A stretch of DNA of 64,000 bases from contig NZ_BOPG01000002.1 in NCBI RefSeq assembly GCF_016863635.1, forward strand, positions 31,062 to 95,061, written 5' to 3'. Below the pieces are notes generated by a model. The model saw only the letters and a program-made list of their open reading frames with translations, searched no databases and was not told where the DNA came from. Shown here piece after piece: positions 9,256-17,307 of this stretch. A program made the translations under genes and the position numbers. Position 1 is the first letter of the stretch, and each line of letters opens with the position of its first letter. The DNA comes from Virgisporangium aurantiacum. Lineage in GTDB: Bacteria > Actinomycetota > Actinomycetes > Mycobacteriales > Micromonosporaceae.

Positions 9256-9473
9256 AGGTTCTCTCCGGTTCCGGTTTCAGTGTTGCCGTTGTTGTTCTCG
9301 CCCTTGTCCGGGCAGTCGCCGCGGGTCTGCTCGCCGCCCTGATCCACCACCCGGACGATCTGCTCGCCGGTGCCGGAGTCCGGGTCGCCGGCCGCGTAGG
9401 CGACGCCGCCCACCGCGAGCGCCGCGCCGATCGCGCCGGCCGCCACGACTCCTGCCATCACTGATTTCCGCAC
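9252..9473 (-). CDS. small secreted or membrane-anchored protein heading the MoxR operon
   Basis: This is a 73-aa protein starting at the GTG at 9473 (VRKSVMAGVV...). It has a short basic N-terminus, a hydrophobic segment (residues 6-26, ending VAYAAG, a plausible signal-peptidase site) and a polar acidic tail rich in Gly, Asp, Asn and Thr with a single Cys. Its stop overlaps the MoxR start by 4 nt. It has no recognisable domain; as the first gene of the MoxR/DUF58/VWA operon it could be a substrate or exported companion of that machinery, but this rests on position only. Confidence 0.6.
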   Translation of the reverse strand: MRKSVMAGVVAAGAIGAALAVGGVAYAAGDPDSGTGEQIVRVVDQGGEQTRGDCPDKGENNNGNTETGTGENL

Positions 9474-9503
9474 TGGGTCCACCCCTTCGTTGGTCTGGAC
9501 CCA
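9474..9503. promoter_or_regulatory. 8-bp inverted repeat at the divergent promoter region
   Basis: TGGGTCCA and TGGACCCA form a perfect 8-bp dyad with a 14-nt spacer, directly before the GTG of the small secreted-protein gene and in the 103-bp gap to the divergent amidase gene. In the minus-strand mRNA the purine-rich AAGGGG lies in the loop, so the hairpin could affect translation; alternatively it is an operator. Confidence 0.35.
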
Positions 9504-9576
9504 TGCCACCAGCGGGCGCCGAAAGCAATCCGAAAACATTGGCCTCCGGAAGCCTTTCCTGGCAACGTTCGCAGGC

Positions 9577-10509
9577 ATGGCGCTGTTGGAACTGGACCCG
9601 GACGACCGCACGCTGCACGGTTTCTTCTCCCCCGGCCGCGAGCCCGTGCTCACGATCGACCCCGGCGACACCGTGCGGTACCGCACCCTCGACTCGGGCT
9701 GGTCGGCCGGCCAGTACCGGCACGACGTGCCGTTCCCCGACCGACCCCGGGTGCCGCAGCACCAGCCGTCGTACGGGCACGCGCTCGTCGGGCCCGTGTA
9801 CGTGCGCGGCGCCACGCCGGGCACCACGCTGGCGGTGCGGATCGACGCCGTGGAGCCCGGCGGGTGGGGCTACTGCGTCGGCGGTGGCTGGCCGAGCGTG
9901 TTCAACGAGCGGTACGGGCTGACCGGCGAGGGGATCGTGCACACCTGGACGCTGGCCGACGGCATCGGCCGCAACCAGCACGGGCACACGGTGACGCTGC
10001 GGCCGTTCATGGGGGTGATGGGGCTGCCGCCGGCGGAGCCCGGTGACCACTCGACGATCCCGCCCCGGTTCTGCGGCGGCAACCTCGACTGCAAGGAACT
10101 GGTGGTCGGCAGCACGCTCTACCTGCCGGTGACCGTGCCCGGTGCGCTGTTCTCGGTGGGCGACGGGCACGCCGCCCAGGGCGACGGCGAGGTGAGCGGC
10201 ACCGCGATCGAGTGTCCGATGGACCGGGTCGAGCTGACCTTCGACGTCCGCGACGACCTCCCGTTGACGGCGCCGTTCGCGGAGACGCCGGCCGGCCTCG
10301 TGACCATGGGCCTCGGCGCCACCCTCGACGACGCGACATATATGGCGCTCGATGGGATGTTCACCCAGCTGTCCAGGCTGTACGGGGTGTCCCGGCCCGA
10401 CGCGCTGGCACTGGCGAGCGTGGCGGTCGACGTACGGGTCACCCAGATCGTCAACCAGGTGGTCGGCGCCCACGCTGTGCTGCCGCCGGGAACCCTGAGA
10501 ACCGGATGA
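9577..10509 (+). CDS. acetamidase/formamidase family protein
   Basis: The protein is about 310 aa, chosen from the ATG at 9577 (MALLELDPDD) because the conserved family sequence begins there; the frame is open to 9490. It carries the FmdA/AmdA signatures: a GDTVRYRTLD segment, a Gly-rich GPVYVRGATPG turn, PPRFCGGNLDCKELVVGSTLYLPV, and FSVGDGHAAQGDGEVSGTAIE with the conserved His/Asp/Glu set near the active site. Family members hydrolyse formamide or short aliphatic amides to ammonia and the acid. It stands alone, divergent from the MoxR operon and convergent with soxR. A link to the formate dehydrogenase 7 kb away (formamide to formate) is only a possibility. Confidence 0.9.
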   Translation: MALLELDPDDRTLHGFFSPGREPVLTIDPGDTVRYRTLDSGWSAGQYRHDVPFPDRPRVPQHQPSYGHALVGPVYVRGATPGTTLAVRIDAVEPGGWGYCVGGGWPSVFNERYGLTGEGIVHTWTLADGIGRNQHGHTVTLRPFMGVMGLPPAEPGDHSTIPPRFCGGNLDCKELVVGSTLYLPVTVPGALFSVGDGHAAQGDGEVSGTAIECPMDRVELTFDVRDDLPLTAPFAETPAGLVTMGLGATLDDATYMALDGMFTQLSRLYGVSRPDALALASVAVDVRVTQIVNQVVGAHAVLPPGTLRTG

Positions 10510-10513
10510 CGAC

Positions 10514-10948
10514 CTAGAGGCGCGGGGCGCCCGGGCCGGACGTGGCCAGTTCGTCGTCGGGGTTGGCGAGGGCGCAGCGGTCCAGCGACAGGCATCCGCA
10601 GCCGATGCAGTCGTCGAGGTTGTCGCGGAGGCGTTGAAGGCGTTCGATCCGGTCGTTCAGGGCTGCCCGCCACGTCGCCGACAGGGTGGCCCAGTCGCCG
10701 CGGGTGGGTACCCGGCCGTCGGGCAGGGCGGCCAGGGCGGCCGCGATGTCCTTCAGCGGCATGCCGACGCGCTGGGCGGCGCGCACGAACGCCACCCGGC
10801 GCAGCGTGTCGCGGCTGTACCGGCGCTGGTTGCCGGCCGTGCGGCGGCTGTGGATCAACCCACGTTGCTCGTAGAAGTGCAGCGTCGACACGGCGGCGCC
10901 GGAACGGGCGGACAGTTGTCCGACGGTCAGCTCGGCGGACTGGGGCAC
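10514..10948 (-). CDS. soxR: redox-sensitive MerR-family regulator SoxR
   Basis: The 144-aa protein has an N-terminal MerR helix-turn-helix (LTVGQLSARSGAAVSTLHFY, EQRGLI, GNQRRY) and a dimerisation helix. A C-terminal iron-sulfur motif C-x2-C-x-C-x5-C lies at Cys114, 117, 119 and 125, the [2Fe-2S] site diagnostic of SoxR. In actinomycetes SoxR senses redox-active compounds such as endogenous metabolites rather than driving a SoxS response. It is divergent from the 5-oxoprolinase genes, with only 25 bp between the two GTG codons and a shared palindrome there, so it may influence both. Its stop is 4 bp from that of the convergent amidase gene. Confidence 0.93.
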   Translation of the reverse strand: MPQSAELTVGQLSARSGAAVSTLHFYEQRGLIHSRRTAGNQRRYSRDTLRRVAFVRAAQRVGMPLKDIAAALAALPDGRVPTRGDWATLSATWRAALNDRIERLQRLRDNLDDCIGCGCLSLDRCALANPDDELATSGPGAPRL

Positions 10949-10953
10949 CAGGC

Positions 10954-10968
10954 CAGCCTATTAGGCTG
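10954..10968. promoter_or_regulatory. 15-bp palindrome holding two divergent leaderless -10 boxes (soxR/pxpB)
   Basis: CAGCCTA-T-TAGGCTG is a perfect palindrome centred at 10961. On each strand it supplies TAGGCT exactly 6 nt before a GTG start (10974 plus, 10948 minus). The geometry fits a -10 element of a leaderless transcript on both strands. There is no Shine-Dalgarno sequence on either side. Confidence 0.65.
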
Positions 10969-10973
10969 CCTGC

Positions 10974-11588
10974 GTGAGAGCAGCGCGCGTGGTGGGACGG
11001 ACGGCCGTGCTGCTCGAGGTCGGCGGGCACGACGAGGTCGCCGCCTGGTACGCCGAGCTCGTCAGGCAGCGCGCCGAAGGGCGGATCAGCGCCGTCGACA
11101 TCGTGCCGGCGGCCCGCACCGTGCTCATCGACGGCGTGCCGGATCCGCACAAAATGCTGGAAAGCCTTCAAAACGCACCCGATCCGGCAACATCGCGCCG
11201 GGACAAGGGCGCGCTGATCACCGTGCCCACCGTCTACGACGGCCTCGACCTCGCCGACATCGCCGAGCGCTGGAACACCACCCCGGCCGGCGTCGTCGAA
11301 CGGCATCAGGAAATCGAGTTCGAGGTGGCGTTCTGCGGGTTCGCGCCGGGCTTCGCGTACCTCACCGGCCTGCCGCCCGAGCTGCGCGTGCCGCGACTGG
11401 GCGAGCCCCGCGTCAGCGTCCCGCGCGGGTCGGTGGCGCTCGCCGACGAGTATGCCGCGGTCTACCCGGCCGCGTCGCCGGGCGGCTGGCGGTTGCTCGG
11501 CCGCACCGACCTCGTCCTATTCGATCTTGACCGGGATCCGCCCAGCCTGTTCCAACCGGGCACCCGCGTGCGGTTCGAGGCGAAATGA
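10974..11588 (+). CDS. pxpB: 5-oxoprolinase subunit PxpB (KipI-like)
   Basis: The 204-aa protein carries the hallmark block of the family, EFEVAFCGFAPGFAYLTGLP followed by RVPRLGEPRVSVPRGSVALAD and YPAASPGGWRLLGRT. With PxpC and PxpA it forms the ATP-dependent enzyme that opens 5-oxoproline (pyroglutamate) to glutamate, a metabolite-damage repair or salvage function. The GTG at 10974 is used without a ribosome binding site. The stop overlaps the pxpC start by 4 nt, and the B-C-A order with overlapping ends indicates a single operon. Confidence 0.93.
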   Translation: MRAARVVGRTAVLLEVGGHDEVAAWYAELVRQRAEGRISAVDIVPAARTVLIDGVPDPHKMLESLQNAPDPATSRRDKGALITVPTVYDGLDLADIAERWNTTPAGVVERHQEIEFEVAFCGFAPGFAYLTGLPPELRVPRLGEPRVSVPRGSVALADEYAAVYPAASPGGWRLLGRTDLVLFDLDRDPPSLFQPGTRVRFEAK

Positions 11589-12442
11589 TCACGGTGCTCC
11601 GGGCGGGCGCGCTGACGACGGTCCAGGATCAGGGCCGCGCCGGCCACGCACACCTCGGCGTCCCCACCGCCGGCGCGCTCGACGGCCCCGCGCTGCGCCT
11701 GGCCAACCGCCTCGTCGGCAACGACCGGGCCGCGGCCGGCCTCGAGATCACCGTCTCCGGCTGCCGGCTGCGCGTCCACCGGACCACGATCGTCGCGGTC
11801 ACCGGCGCGCCCACCACAAAGATCACAGTGGACGCCCGCAGCGTCGACGCCGGTGTCCCGGTGCCCGTGCCGGCGGGTGCGGTGCTCGACATCGGTCCGG
11901 CGACCGCCGGCGTGCGCACCTACCTGGCCGTGGCCGGCGGGATCGACGTGCCGCCGGTGCTCGGCTCCCGGTCGACCGACACGCTGTCCGGGCTCGGACC
12001 GGCACCGCTGCGCGACGGCGACACGCTGCGGGTCGGTGCGCCCACCGGCCCGGCCGCGCCGGTCTGGTTCACGCCGGCAGCCGACCGCGAGCCGCGGCTG
12101 CGCGTCGCCCTCGGCCCCCGCGACGACTGGTTCACCGCCGACGCGATCGGCACCCTGACCACGGCCACCTGGACCGTCTCGACCAGGTCCAACCGGGTCG
12201 CCGCCCGCCTGGAAGGCCCGAAACTCACCCGCGCCAACCCCGACGAACTACCCAGCGAGGGCATCGTCCTCGGCGCGGTGCAGGTGCCCGCCGGCGGCGA
12301 GCCGCTGGTGTTCCTCGCCGACCACCCCACCACCGGCGGCTATCCGGTGATCGGGGTCGTGCACCCCGACGACCTGCCCCTGCTCGCCCAGTGCCGGCCG
12401 GGGGCCACCATCACGTTCACGCAGGGGAAACCATGGACCTGA
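11585..12442 (+). CDS. pxpC: 5-oxoprolinase subunit PxpC (biotin-dependent carboxyltransferase-like)
   Basis: The 285-aa protein shows the family motifs TTVQDQGRAGHAHLGVPTAG, GALDGPALRLANRLVGND and C-terminal DHPTTGGYPVIGVV. It is the partner of PxpB in the ATP-dependent 5-oxoprolinase and is homologous to allophanate hydrolase subunit 2 and KipA. It overlaps pxpB by 4 nt and pxpA by 10 nt, which suggests tight stoichiometric expression. Nothing appears truncated. Confidence 0.93.
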   Translation: MITVLRAGALTTVQDQGRAGHAHLGVPTAGALDGPALRLANRLVGNDRAAAGLEITVSGCRLRVHRTTIVAVTGAPTTKITVDARSVDAGVPVPVPAGAVLDIGPATAGVRTYLAVAGGIDVPPVLGSRSTDTLSGLGPAPLRDGDTLRVGAPTGPAAPVWFTPAADREPRLRVALGPRDDWFTADAIGTLTTATWTVSTRSNRVAARLEGPKLTRANPDELPSEGIVLGAVQVPAGGEPLVFLADHPTTGGYPVIGVVHPDDLPLLAQCRPGATITFTQGKPWT

Positions 12443-13191
12443 ACGCCGACCTGGCCGAGGGCTTCGGCCGCTGGCACCTCACCGAGGACGCGGCCCTGCT
12501 CGACTTCGTCACCAGCGCCAACGTCGCCTGCGGCTTCCACGCCGGCGACCCGCTGACCATGCGCTCGGTGTGCGCGCTCGCCGCCGCCAAGGGGGTGAGC
12601 GTCGGCGCCCAGGTGGGGTACCGCGACCTCGCCGGCTTCGGCCGCCGGTACATCGCCTACGAGCCCGCCGAGCTGGCCGCCGACGTGCTGTACCAGCTCG
12701 CCGCGCTCGACGGCATCGCCCGCACCGCCGGCACCCGGGTGCGCTACGTCAAGCCGCACGGCGCGCTGTACCACGCGGCCGCGCAGGACCCCGGGCAGGC
12801 CGGCGCGGTCGCCGAGGCGGTGGCCGCGTACGACACCGGCCTCGCCGTGCTCACCCTCCCCGGCTCGCGCCTGATGGACGCCGCCACGCAGAAGGGGCTC
12901 AGGTGCGTCCCGGAAGCTTTTCTCGACCGGGCCTACACCGCGACCGGCGGCCTCGTTCCGCGCGGACAGCCCGGTGCCGTCATCCACGACGCGGCCGAGG
13001 TCACCGCGCGGGCCGTGCGGATGGCCGGCGAGGGCACCGTGGTCGCCGCCGACGGCAGCGTGGTGCGGGTCGCGGCGGAGTCGTTCTGCCTGCACGGCGA
13101 CACGCCCGCCGCGGTCGACGTCGGTCGGCGGGTGCGGGCGGCGCTGGAGGAGGCCGGGATCACCGTCGAACCGTTCGTGACCGTAGGCTGA
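12433..13191 (+). CDS. pxpA: 5-oxoprolinase subunit PxpA (LamB/YcsF family)
   Basis: The 252-aa protein of the LamB/YcsF family opens with DLNADLAEGFGRW and contains SANVACGFHAGDP, GAQVGYRDLAGFGRR, YVKPHGALYH and FCLHGDTP, all conserved and probably catalytic or metal-binding segments. The ATG at 12433 is preceded by AGGGGAAA and overlaps the end of pxpC by 10 nt. It completes the PxpABC 5-oxoprolinase. A TAGGCT sequence near its stop may belong to a promoter for the next gene. Confidence 0.94.
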   Translation: MDLNADLAEGFGRWHLTEDAALLDFVTSANVACGFHAGDPLTMRSVCALAAAKGVSVGAQVGYRDLAGFGRRYIAYEPAELAADVLYQLAALDGIARTAGTRVRYVKPHGALYHAAAQDPGQAGAVAEAVAAYDTGLAVLTLPGSRLMDAATQKGLRCVPEAFLDRAYTATGGLVPRGQPGAVIHDAAEVTARAVRMAGEGTVVAADGSVVRVAAESFCLHGDTPAAVDVGRRVRAALEEAGITVEPFVTVG

Positions 13192-13228
13192 GAGCAATCA
13201 ACTTCCATCGGTTTCTGGGGTGTGCGGC

Positions 13229-14314
13229 GTGAAGGCCATGCTTCGGGACGACTCCGCCGAGCGGGCGGCCGAGCCGCCGCCACCGGCGCCGTCGGCCGAC
13301 AACCGCGCGTCGTTCATGATCGCCGCGATCGCGGTGCTGGCGATGCTGGCGGTCACCGGGGTGGTGCTGGCCGTCCGCTCGGTCGGCGACGCCGACGACT
13401 CCCGTGCCGCCCGCGGCTACCAGGGCGAGATCGACGCGACCGAGTCGTTCCGGGCGGTGGCGTTCGACCCCGACGGCACCTGGCTGTTCGCGGCGACCGG
13501 TTCGTCGGTCGAGGTCCGGCATCCGGTCACGCACCGGCGCGACGGCGCGGTGTTCGCGGTCGGCGCCCCGGTCTCGGCGATGGCGATCAGCCCCGACGGG
13601 CGCCGGCTGGTCACCGTCAGCGACGACAATGCGATCCGGGTGTGGGACGTCGCGACCCGGCAGCCGGTCGGTGAGCCGCTGGTCGCCGACGGCCTGCGCC
13701 GGGCGTTCTCGATCGCGATCAGCTCCGACGGCACGCTGCTGGCCGCCGCCGGCGACGGCGGAACCGCGCTGTGGAACCTGGCCGGCCGGGAGTTCGTCGG
13801 TCTGCTGGCCGGCATCAACGGGTCGCACTCGTCGGTGGCGTTCAGCCCGGACGGGTCACGGATCGCCACCGGTGACACCGGCGGCGGCACGGTGACGCTG
13901 TGGAACACCAAGACCCGGCAGCCCGACGGTGAGGCGCTGGTGGCCCACGACCCGGGCGCCCCGATCAACGCGCTGGCCTTCGACCACAGCGGCACGCTGC
14001 TGGCCGACGGGAGCGGCGACTTCATTGCCAACGTCTGGAACCTGGTGACCCGCGAGCACACCCAGTTCACCGGCAACGAGCTGCAGCCGATCCACTCGGT
14101 GATCCTCAGCGACGACGGCCGCACGTTGATCACGGCCAGCCTCAACGCGGTGCGGATCTACGACGTCCCGGGCGTCGCCCAGGTGGGACAGGTCTTCGTC
14201 AAGGACGGCTCGGACGACTGCTGGGACGTCGCGCTGAGCCCGAACGGCGACACGCTGGCGGTGATCCGCGACCACCGGATCCAGTTCTGGAGCCTGGCGG
14301 CCGCCCGCAAGTAG
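13229..14314 (+). CDS. membrane-anchored WD40-repeat protein
   Basis: The protein is about 361 aa, with a short acidic/proline-rich cytoplasmic N-terminus, one TM (about residues 31-54, FMIAAIAVLAMLAVTGVVLAV) and a large outward-facing beta-propeller. Repeated blades read like FRAVAFDPDGTWLFAATG, AMAISPDGRRLVTVSDDNAI-RVWD, SVAFSPDGSRIATGD and VALSPNGDTLAVIRD; about six or seven can be counted. I chose the GTG at 13229 because GGGG lies 8 nt upstream; GTG 13220 is also possible. It follows pxpA by 37 nt but is functionally unrelated. The role is unknown, presumably a binding platform. Confidence 0.82.
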   Translation: MKAMLRDDSAERAAEPPPPAPSADNRASFMIAAIAVLAMLAVTGVVLAVRSVGDADDSRAARGYQGEIDATESFRAVAFDPDGTWLFAATGSSVEVRHPVTHRRDGAVFAVGAPVSAMAISPDGRRLVTVSDDNAIRVWDVATRQPVGEPLVADGLRRAFSIAISSDGTLLAAAGDGGTALWNLAGREFVGLLAGINGSHSSVAFSPDGSRIATGDTGGGTVTLWNTKTRQPDGEALVAHDPGAPINALAFDHSGTLLADGSGDFIANVWNLVTREHTQFTGNELQPIHSVILSDDGRTLITASLNAVRIYDVPGVAQVGQVFVKDGSDDCWDVALSPNGDTLAVIRDHRIQFWSLAAARK

Positions 14315-14337
14315 CCCTGCGGGCGGCCCCGGCGCTC

Positions 14338-15819
14338 TCAGCCGTTATGCCAGGCGCGCCCGTCGCGTTCGAGGAGCTGGTCGCCCTCGGTCGGGCCCCA
14401 GCTGGCCGCCTCGTAGAACGGGATCCGGCCCTCGCTCTCCTGCCAGTGGGCGACGATCGGGTCGACGATCCGCCAGCTGTGCTCGACCTCGTCGGACCGG
14501 ATGAACAGCGTCGGGTCGCCGATCATCGCGTCGAGCAGGAGCCGCTCGTACGCCTCCGGCGACTCCTCCTTGAACGTCTCCTGGTACGAGAACTCCATCG
14601 ACGCCGATCGCACCTGGAACGAGTGCCCCGGCACCTTCGCGCCGAACCGCAGCGTGATGCCCTCGTCGGGCTGGATGCGCAGGATCAGCGCGTCGGGCTT
14701 GAGCTCGCTCACCTGGTCGGCCCGGATGGGCAGGTGCGGCGGACGCTGGAACTGCAGCACCACCTCGGTGAGCCGCCGCGGCAGGCGCTTGCCGGTGCGC
14801 ACGTAGAACGGCACGCCCGCCCAGCGCCAGTTGTCGACGTCGAGGCGCAGCGCCGCGTACGTCTCGGTCTTCGACCGCGGGTTGACGCCGACCTCCTCGC
14901 GGTAGCCCGGCATCAGCTCGTCGGCCGTGCCGCCGCGGCTGTACTGGCCGCGCACCGCGATGCGGTCGATGTCGCGGGTGGTGGGCAGCCTGATCGACTG
15001 CAGCAGCTTCACCTTCTCGTTGCGCACGTTCTCCGGCGAGAACGACGCCGGCGGCTCCATCAGCGCCAGCGCGAGCACCTGCAGCACGTGGTTCTGCAGG
15101 ATGTCGCGGGTGGCGCCGGCGTGCTCGTAGAAGCTGCCCCGGGTGCCGACGCCGAGCGTCTCGGCGACCGTGATCTGCACGTGGTCGACCCACGTGCGAT
15201 CCCAGATCGGCTGGAAGATCGCGTTGGCGAACCGCAGCGCCAGCACGTTCTGCACCGTGTCCTTGCCGAGGTAGTGGTCGATGCGGAACACCTGCGACTC
15301 GTCGAACCCGGCGTGCACCGTGTCGTCGAGCGCCTTGGCGCTGGCCAGGTCGTGGCCGTACGGCTTCTCGATGACGACGCGGGAGAAGCCGTCGGGCGTG
15401 GCGCCCCGGTTCAGCCCGGCCGCGGTGAGCCCGCGCACCACCGGCTCGAACGCCTGCGCGGGCGTCGACAGGTAGAACACCCGGCTCCCGCCGGTGCCGT
15501 GCTGCTGGTCGATCTCGTCGAGCAGCGTCTTGAGCCGCGCGTAGGTGTCGGGGTCGTCGTAGCCGCCGGCGAGGTAGCGGAACCGCTCCAGCAGGCCGTT
15601 GTCGGGCCCGTTGGAGAGCTTGGCGCGGAACTCGTCGTCGCTCATCGGGCTGCGGGCCACACCGACGACGGCGAACTCCTTGGCCAGCCGCCTGTGGTGG
15701 CTCAGTTGCTTGAGCGCCGGCACCAACTTCCGGGCGGTCAGGTCACCGGACGCGCCGAAGATCACCAGCGTGGCCGGCGGTGCGCGTCGGTCGTCGGCTT
15801 CCACCGGCAGGTCGTTCAT
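14338..15819 (-). CDS. zwf: glucose-6-phosphate 1-dehydrogenase
   Basis: The 493-aa protein has an NADP-binding motif FGASGDLTARKLVPAL (start of the Rossmann fold), the active-site segment FRIDHYLGKDTVQNVL with the catalytic His nearby, and the family C-terminal domain. It catalyses the first, NADPH-forming step of the oxidative pentose phosphate pathway. I chose ATG 15819 because GGGGAGGA lies upstream and because it overlaps the preceding flavoenzyme stop as ATGA. A longer frame to 15897 is judged a shadow. The next pathway dehydrogenase, gnd, lies 29 kb away in this window. Confidence 0.96.
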   Translation of the reverse strand: MNDLPVEADDRRAPPATLVIFGASGDLTARKLVPALKQLSHHRRLAKEFAVVGVARSPMSDDEFRAKLSNGPDNGLLERFRYLAGGYDDPDTYARLKTLLDEIDQQHGTGGSRVFYLSTPAQAFEPVVRGLTAAGLNRGATPDGFSRVVIEKPYGHDLASAKALDDTVHAGFDESQVFRIDHYLGKDTVQNVLALRFANAIFQPIWDRTWVDHVQITVAETLGVGTRGSFYEHAGATRDILQNHVLQVLALALMEPPASFSPENVRNEKVKLLQSIRLPTTRDIDRIAVRGQYSRGGTADELMPGYREEVGVNPRSKTETYAALRLDVDNWRWAGVPFYVRTGKRLPRRLTEVVLQFQRPPHLPIRADQVSELKPDALILRIQPDEGITLRFGAKVPGHSFQVRSASMEFSYQETFKEESPEAYERLLLDAMIGDPTLFIRSDEVEHSWRIVDPIVAHWQESEGRIPFYEAASWGPTEGDQLLERDGRAWHNG

Positions 15820-17243
15820 TGAGATTCCTCCCCACGGGCTTCGAGCAGGCGAAGCCAGATCTCGCTCACCGTCGGGTACGACGGGACGGCGTGCCACAGC
15901 GTCGAGACCGGAACCTTCCCGACCACGGCGATGGTGGCCGCGTGCACCAGTTCAGCAACATCGGGCCCGACGAAGGTGGCCCCGACGAGAACGTCCGACG
16001 TCCGGTCGATGACCAGGCCGGCACGTCCCTTGTAACCGTCGCGGTGCAGCGAGGCACCGGCGACGTTGCCCAGGTCGTACTCGACGGTCTCCACGTCGAT
16101 GCCGCGCGACCGGGCCGCCGCCTCGGTGAGGCCGACGGAGGCCACCTGCGGGTCGCTGAACGCGACCTGCGGCACCATGTCGTGGTCGGCGATGTCGCGG
16201 TAGCGGGGACCGTCGAGGGGACGCCCCTCGGCGCGCGCCGCGATCACGGTGCCGGCGATCCGGGCCTGGTACTTGCCCATGTGCGTGAGCAGCGCCCGCC
16301 CGGTGACGTCGCCGACCGCGTAGAGCCATTCGTGCCCGGGGACGGTCAGATGGTCGTCGACCTCGACGAAGCCGTTGCGCAGCGGCAGCCCCAGCGCGTC
16401 CAGGCCGAGATTGTCCGTGGCCGGGACCCGCCCGGCCGCGACGACCACCTCGGCCACCACGAGCGTCTCGCCGCTCGCCACCAGGTCGACCGGGCCGCCG
16501 TGGACGCGCCCCTCGCCGGTGTCGGCCGGCGACTTGCGGCTGACCCGCTCCACGTCGACGCCGAACCGCACGTCGATGCCCAGTTCCGCGAACCGCTCGG
16601 CGACCAGCGCGCTCGCGAACGGCTCGCTGCGCGCCAGCAGCGCCTTGCCGCGCACGAGCATGGTGACCTCGGCGCCGAGGGCCCGCAGCCACACCGCCGC
16701 CTCGCAGGCCACCACGCCCCCACCGATCACGGCCACCTTCGACGGCACCTCGTGCAGGTTGGTCGCGTCGCGCGAGGTCCACGGCAGCGCCTCGCGCAGG
16801 CCGGGCACCGGCGGGATCTGCGCCGTGGTGCCGGTGGCCAGCACGACCGCGTGGTTCGCGGTGATGACGCGCTCGCCGACGGTGACTTCCTTGATGCCGG
16901 TGATGCGCGCGCGGCCCCGGACGACGTCGATGCCGACGGACCGGGCCCATTCGACCTGGGAACTGTCGTCGTGGTCGTGGGTGAACTGGTCGCGGCGCTT
17001 GAGCACGCCGGCCACGTCGAGCGTCGCCCCGCGCACTCCGGCGAGCGCACCCGCCGCGTCGACCACTTCGACCGATCGCAGCAACGCCTTGCTCGGCATG
17101 CACGCCCAGTACGAGCACTCGCCACCGACCAGTTCCTTCTCCACGATGGCGGCGGTGCGACCGCTGCCCTGGATCGCGTAACTCGCCGCGTTCTCGCCTG
17201 GCGGACCGCCACCGACGACGATGACATCCCACTGATCGCTCAC
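15816..17243 (-). CDS. NAD(P)/FAD-dependent oxidoreductase of the disulfide-reductase family
   Basis: The 475-aa protein has an FAD-binding GGGPPGENAA motif, the redox disulfide GGECSYWACMPSKALL, a second NAD(P)-binding motif VIGGGVVACEAAVWLRALG, an FAD motif LYAVGDVTG, and the dimerisation domain. The two Cys are spaced four residues apart as in lipoamide dehydrogenases and mercuric reductases. Near the C-terminus, where those enzymes have HPTxxE, this protein reads SYPTVSE, so the usual catalytic His is a Tyr. The substrate may therefore not be a classical dithiol. The stop overlaps zwf by 4 nt, so it is co-expressed with the NADPH-generating enzyme. The start is leaderless. Confidence 0.9.
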   Translation of the reverse strand: MSDQWDVIVVGGGPPGENAASYAIQGSGRTAAIVEKELVGGECSYWACMPSKALLRSVEVVDAAGALAGVRGATLDVAGVLKRRDQFTHDHDDSSQVEWARSVGIDVVRGRARITGIKEVTVGERVITANHAVVLATGTTAQIPPVPGLREALPWTSRDATNLHEVPSKVAVIGGGVVACEAAVWLRALGAEVTMLVRGKALLARSEPFASALVAERFAELGIDVRFGVDVERVSRKSPADTGEGRVHGGPVDLVASGETLVVAEVVVAAGRVPATDNLGLDALGLPLRNGFVEVDDHLTVPGHEWLYAVGDVTGRALLTHMGKYQARIAGTVIAARAEGRPLDGPRYRDIADHDMVPQVAFSDPQVASVGLTEAAARSRGIDVETVEYDLGNVAGASLHRDGYKGRAGLVIDRTSDVLVGATFVGPDVAELVHAATIAVVGKVPVSTLWHAVPSYPTVSEIWLRLLEARGEESQ

Positions 17244-17249
17244 GTAAGC

Positions 17250-17255
17250 ACGCTA
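17250..17255 (-). promoter_or_regulatory. -10 box of leaderless promoter for the flavoenzyme-zwf operon
   Basis: TAGCGT on the minus strand lies 6 nt before the GTG at 17243, with no Shine-Dalgarno sequence. It faces the FDH promoter across a 64-bp gap. Confidence 0.5.
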
Positions 17256-17293
17256 CCGTGCCGGCTCGCCGTGCCGAGCGCCCCGAACGTGGT

Positions 17294-17299
17294 TAGGCT
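17294..17299 (+). promoter_or_regulatory. -10 box of leaderless promoter for the formate dehydrogenase operon
   Basis: TAGGCT lies 8 nt before the GTG at 17308, with no Shine-Dalgarno sequence before the start. Confidence 0.45.
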
Positions 17300-17307
17300 C
17301 TCAGATC

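Noticed and set aside
10954..10968. Palindrome between soxR and pxpB as the classical SoxR box
   Set aside because: It lacks the CCTCAAG...CTTGAGG type sequence expected for a SoxR site; its symmetry is explained by two facing -10 boxes. SoxR binding remains possible but unproven.
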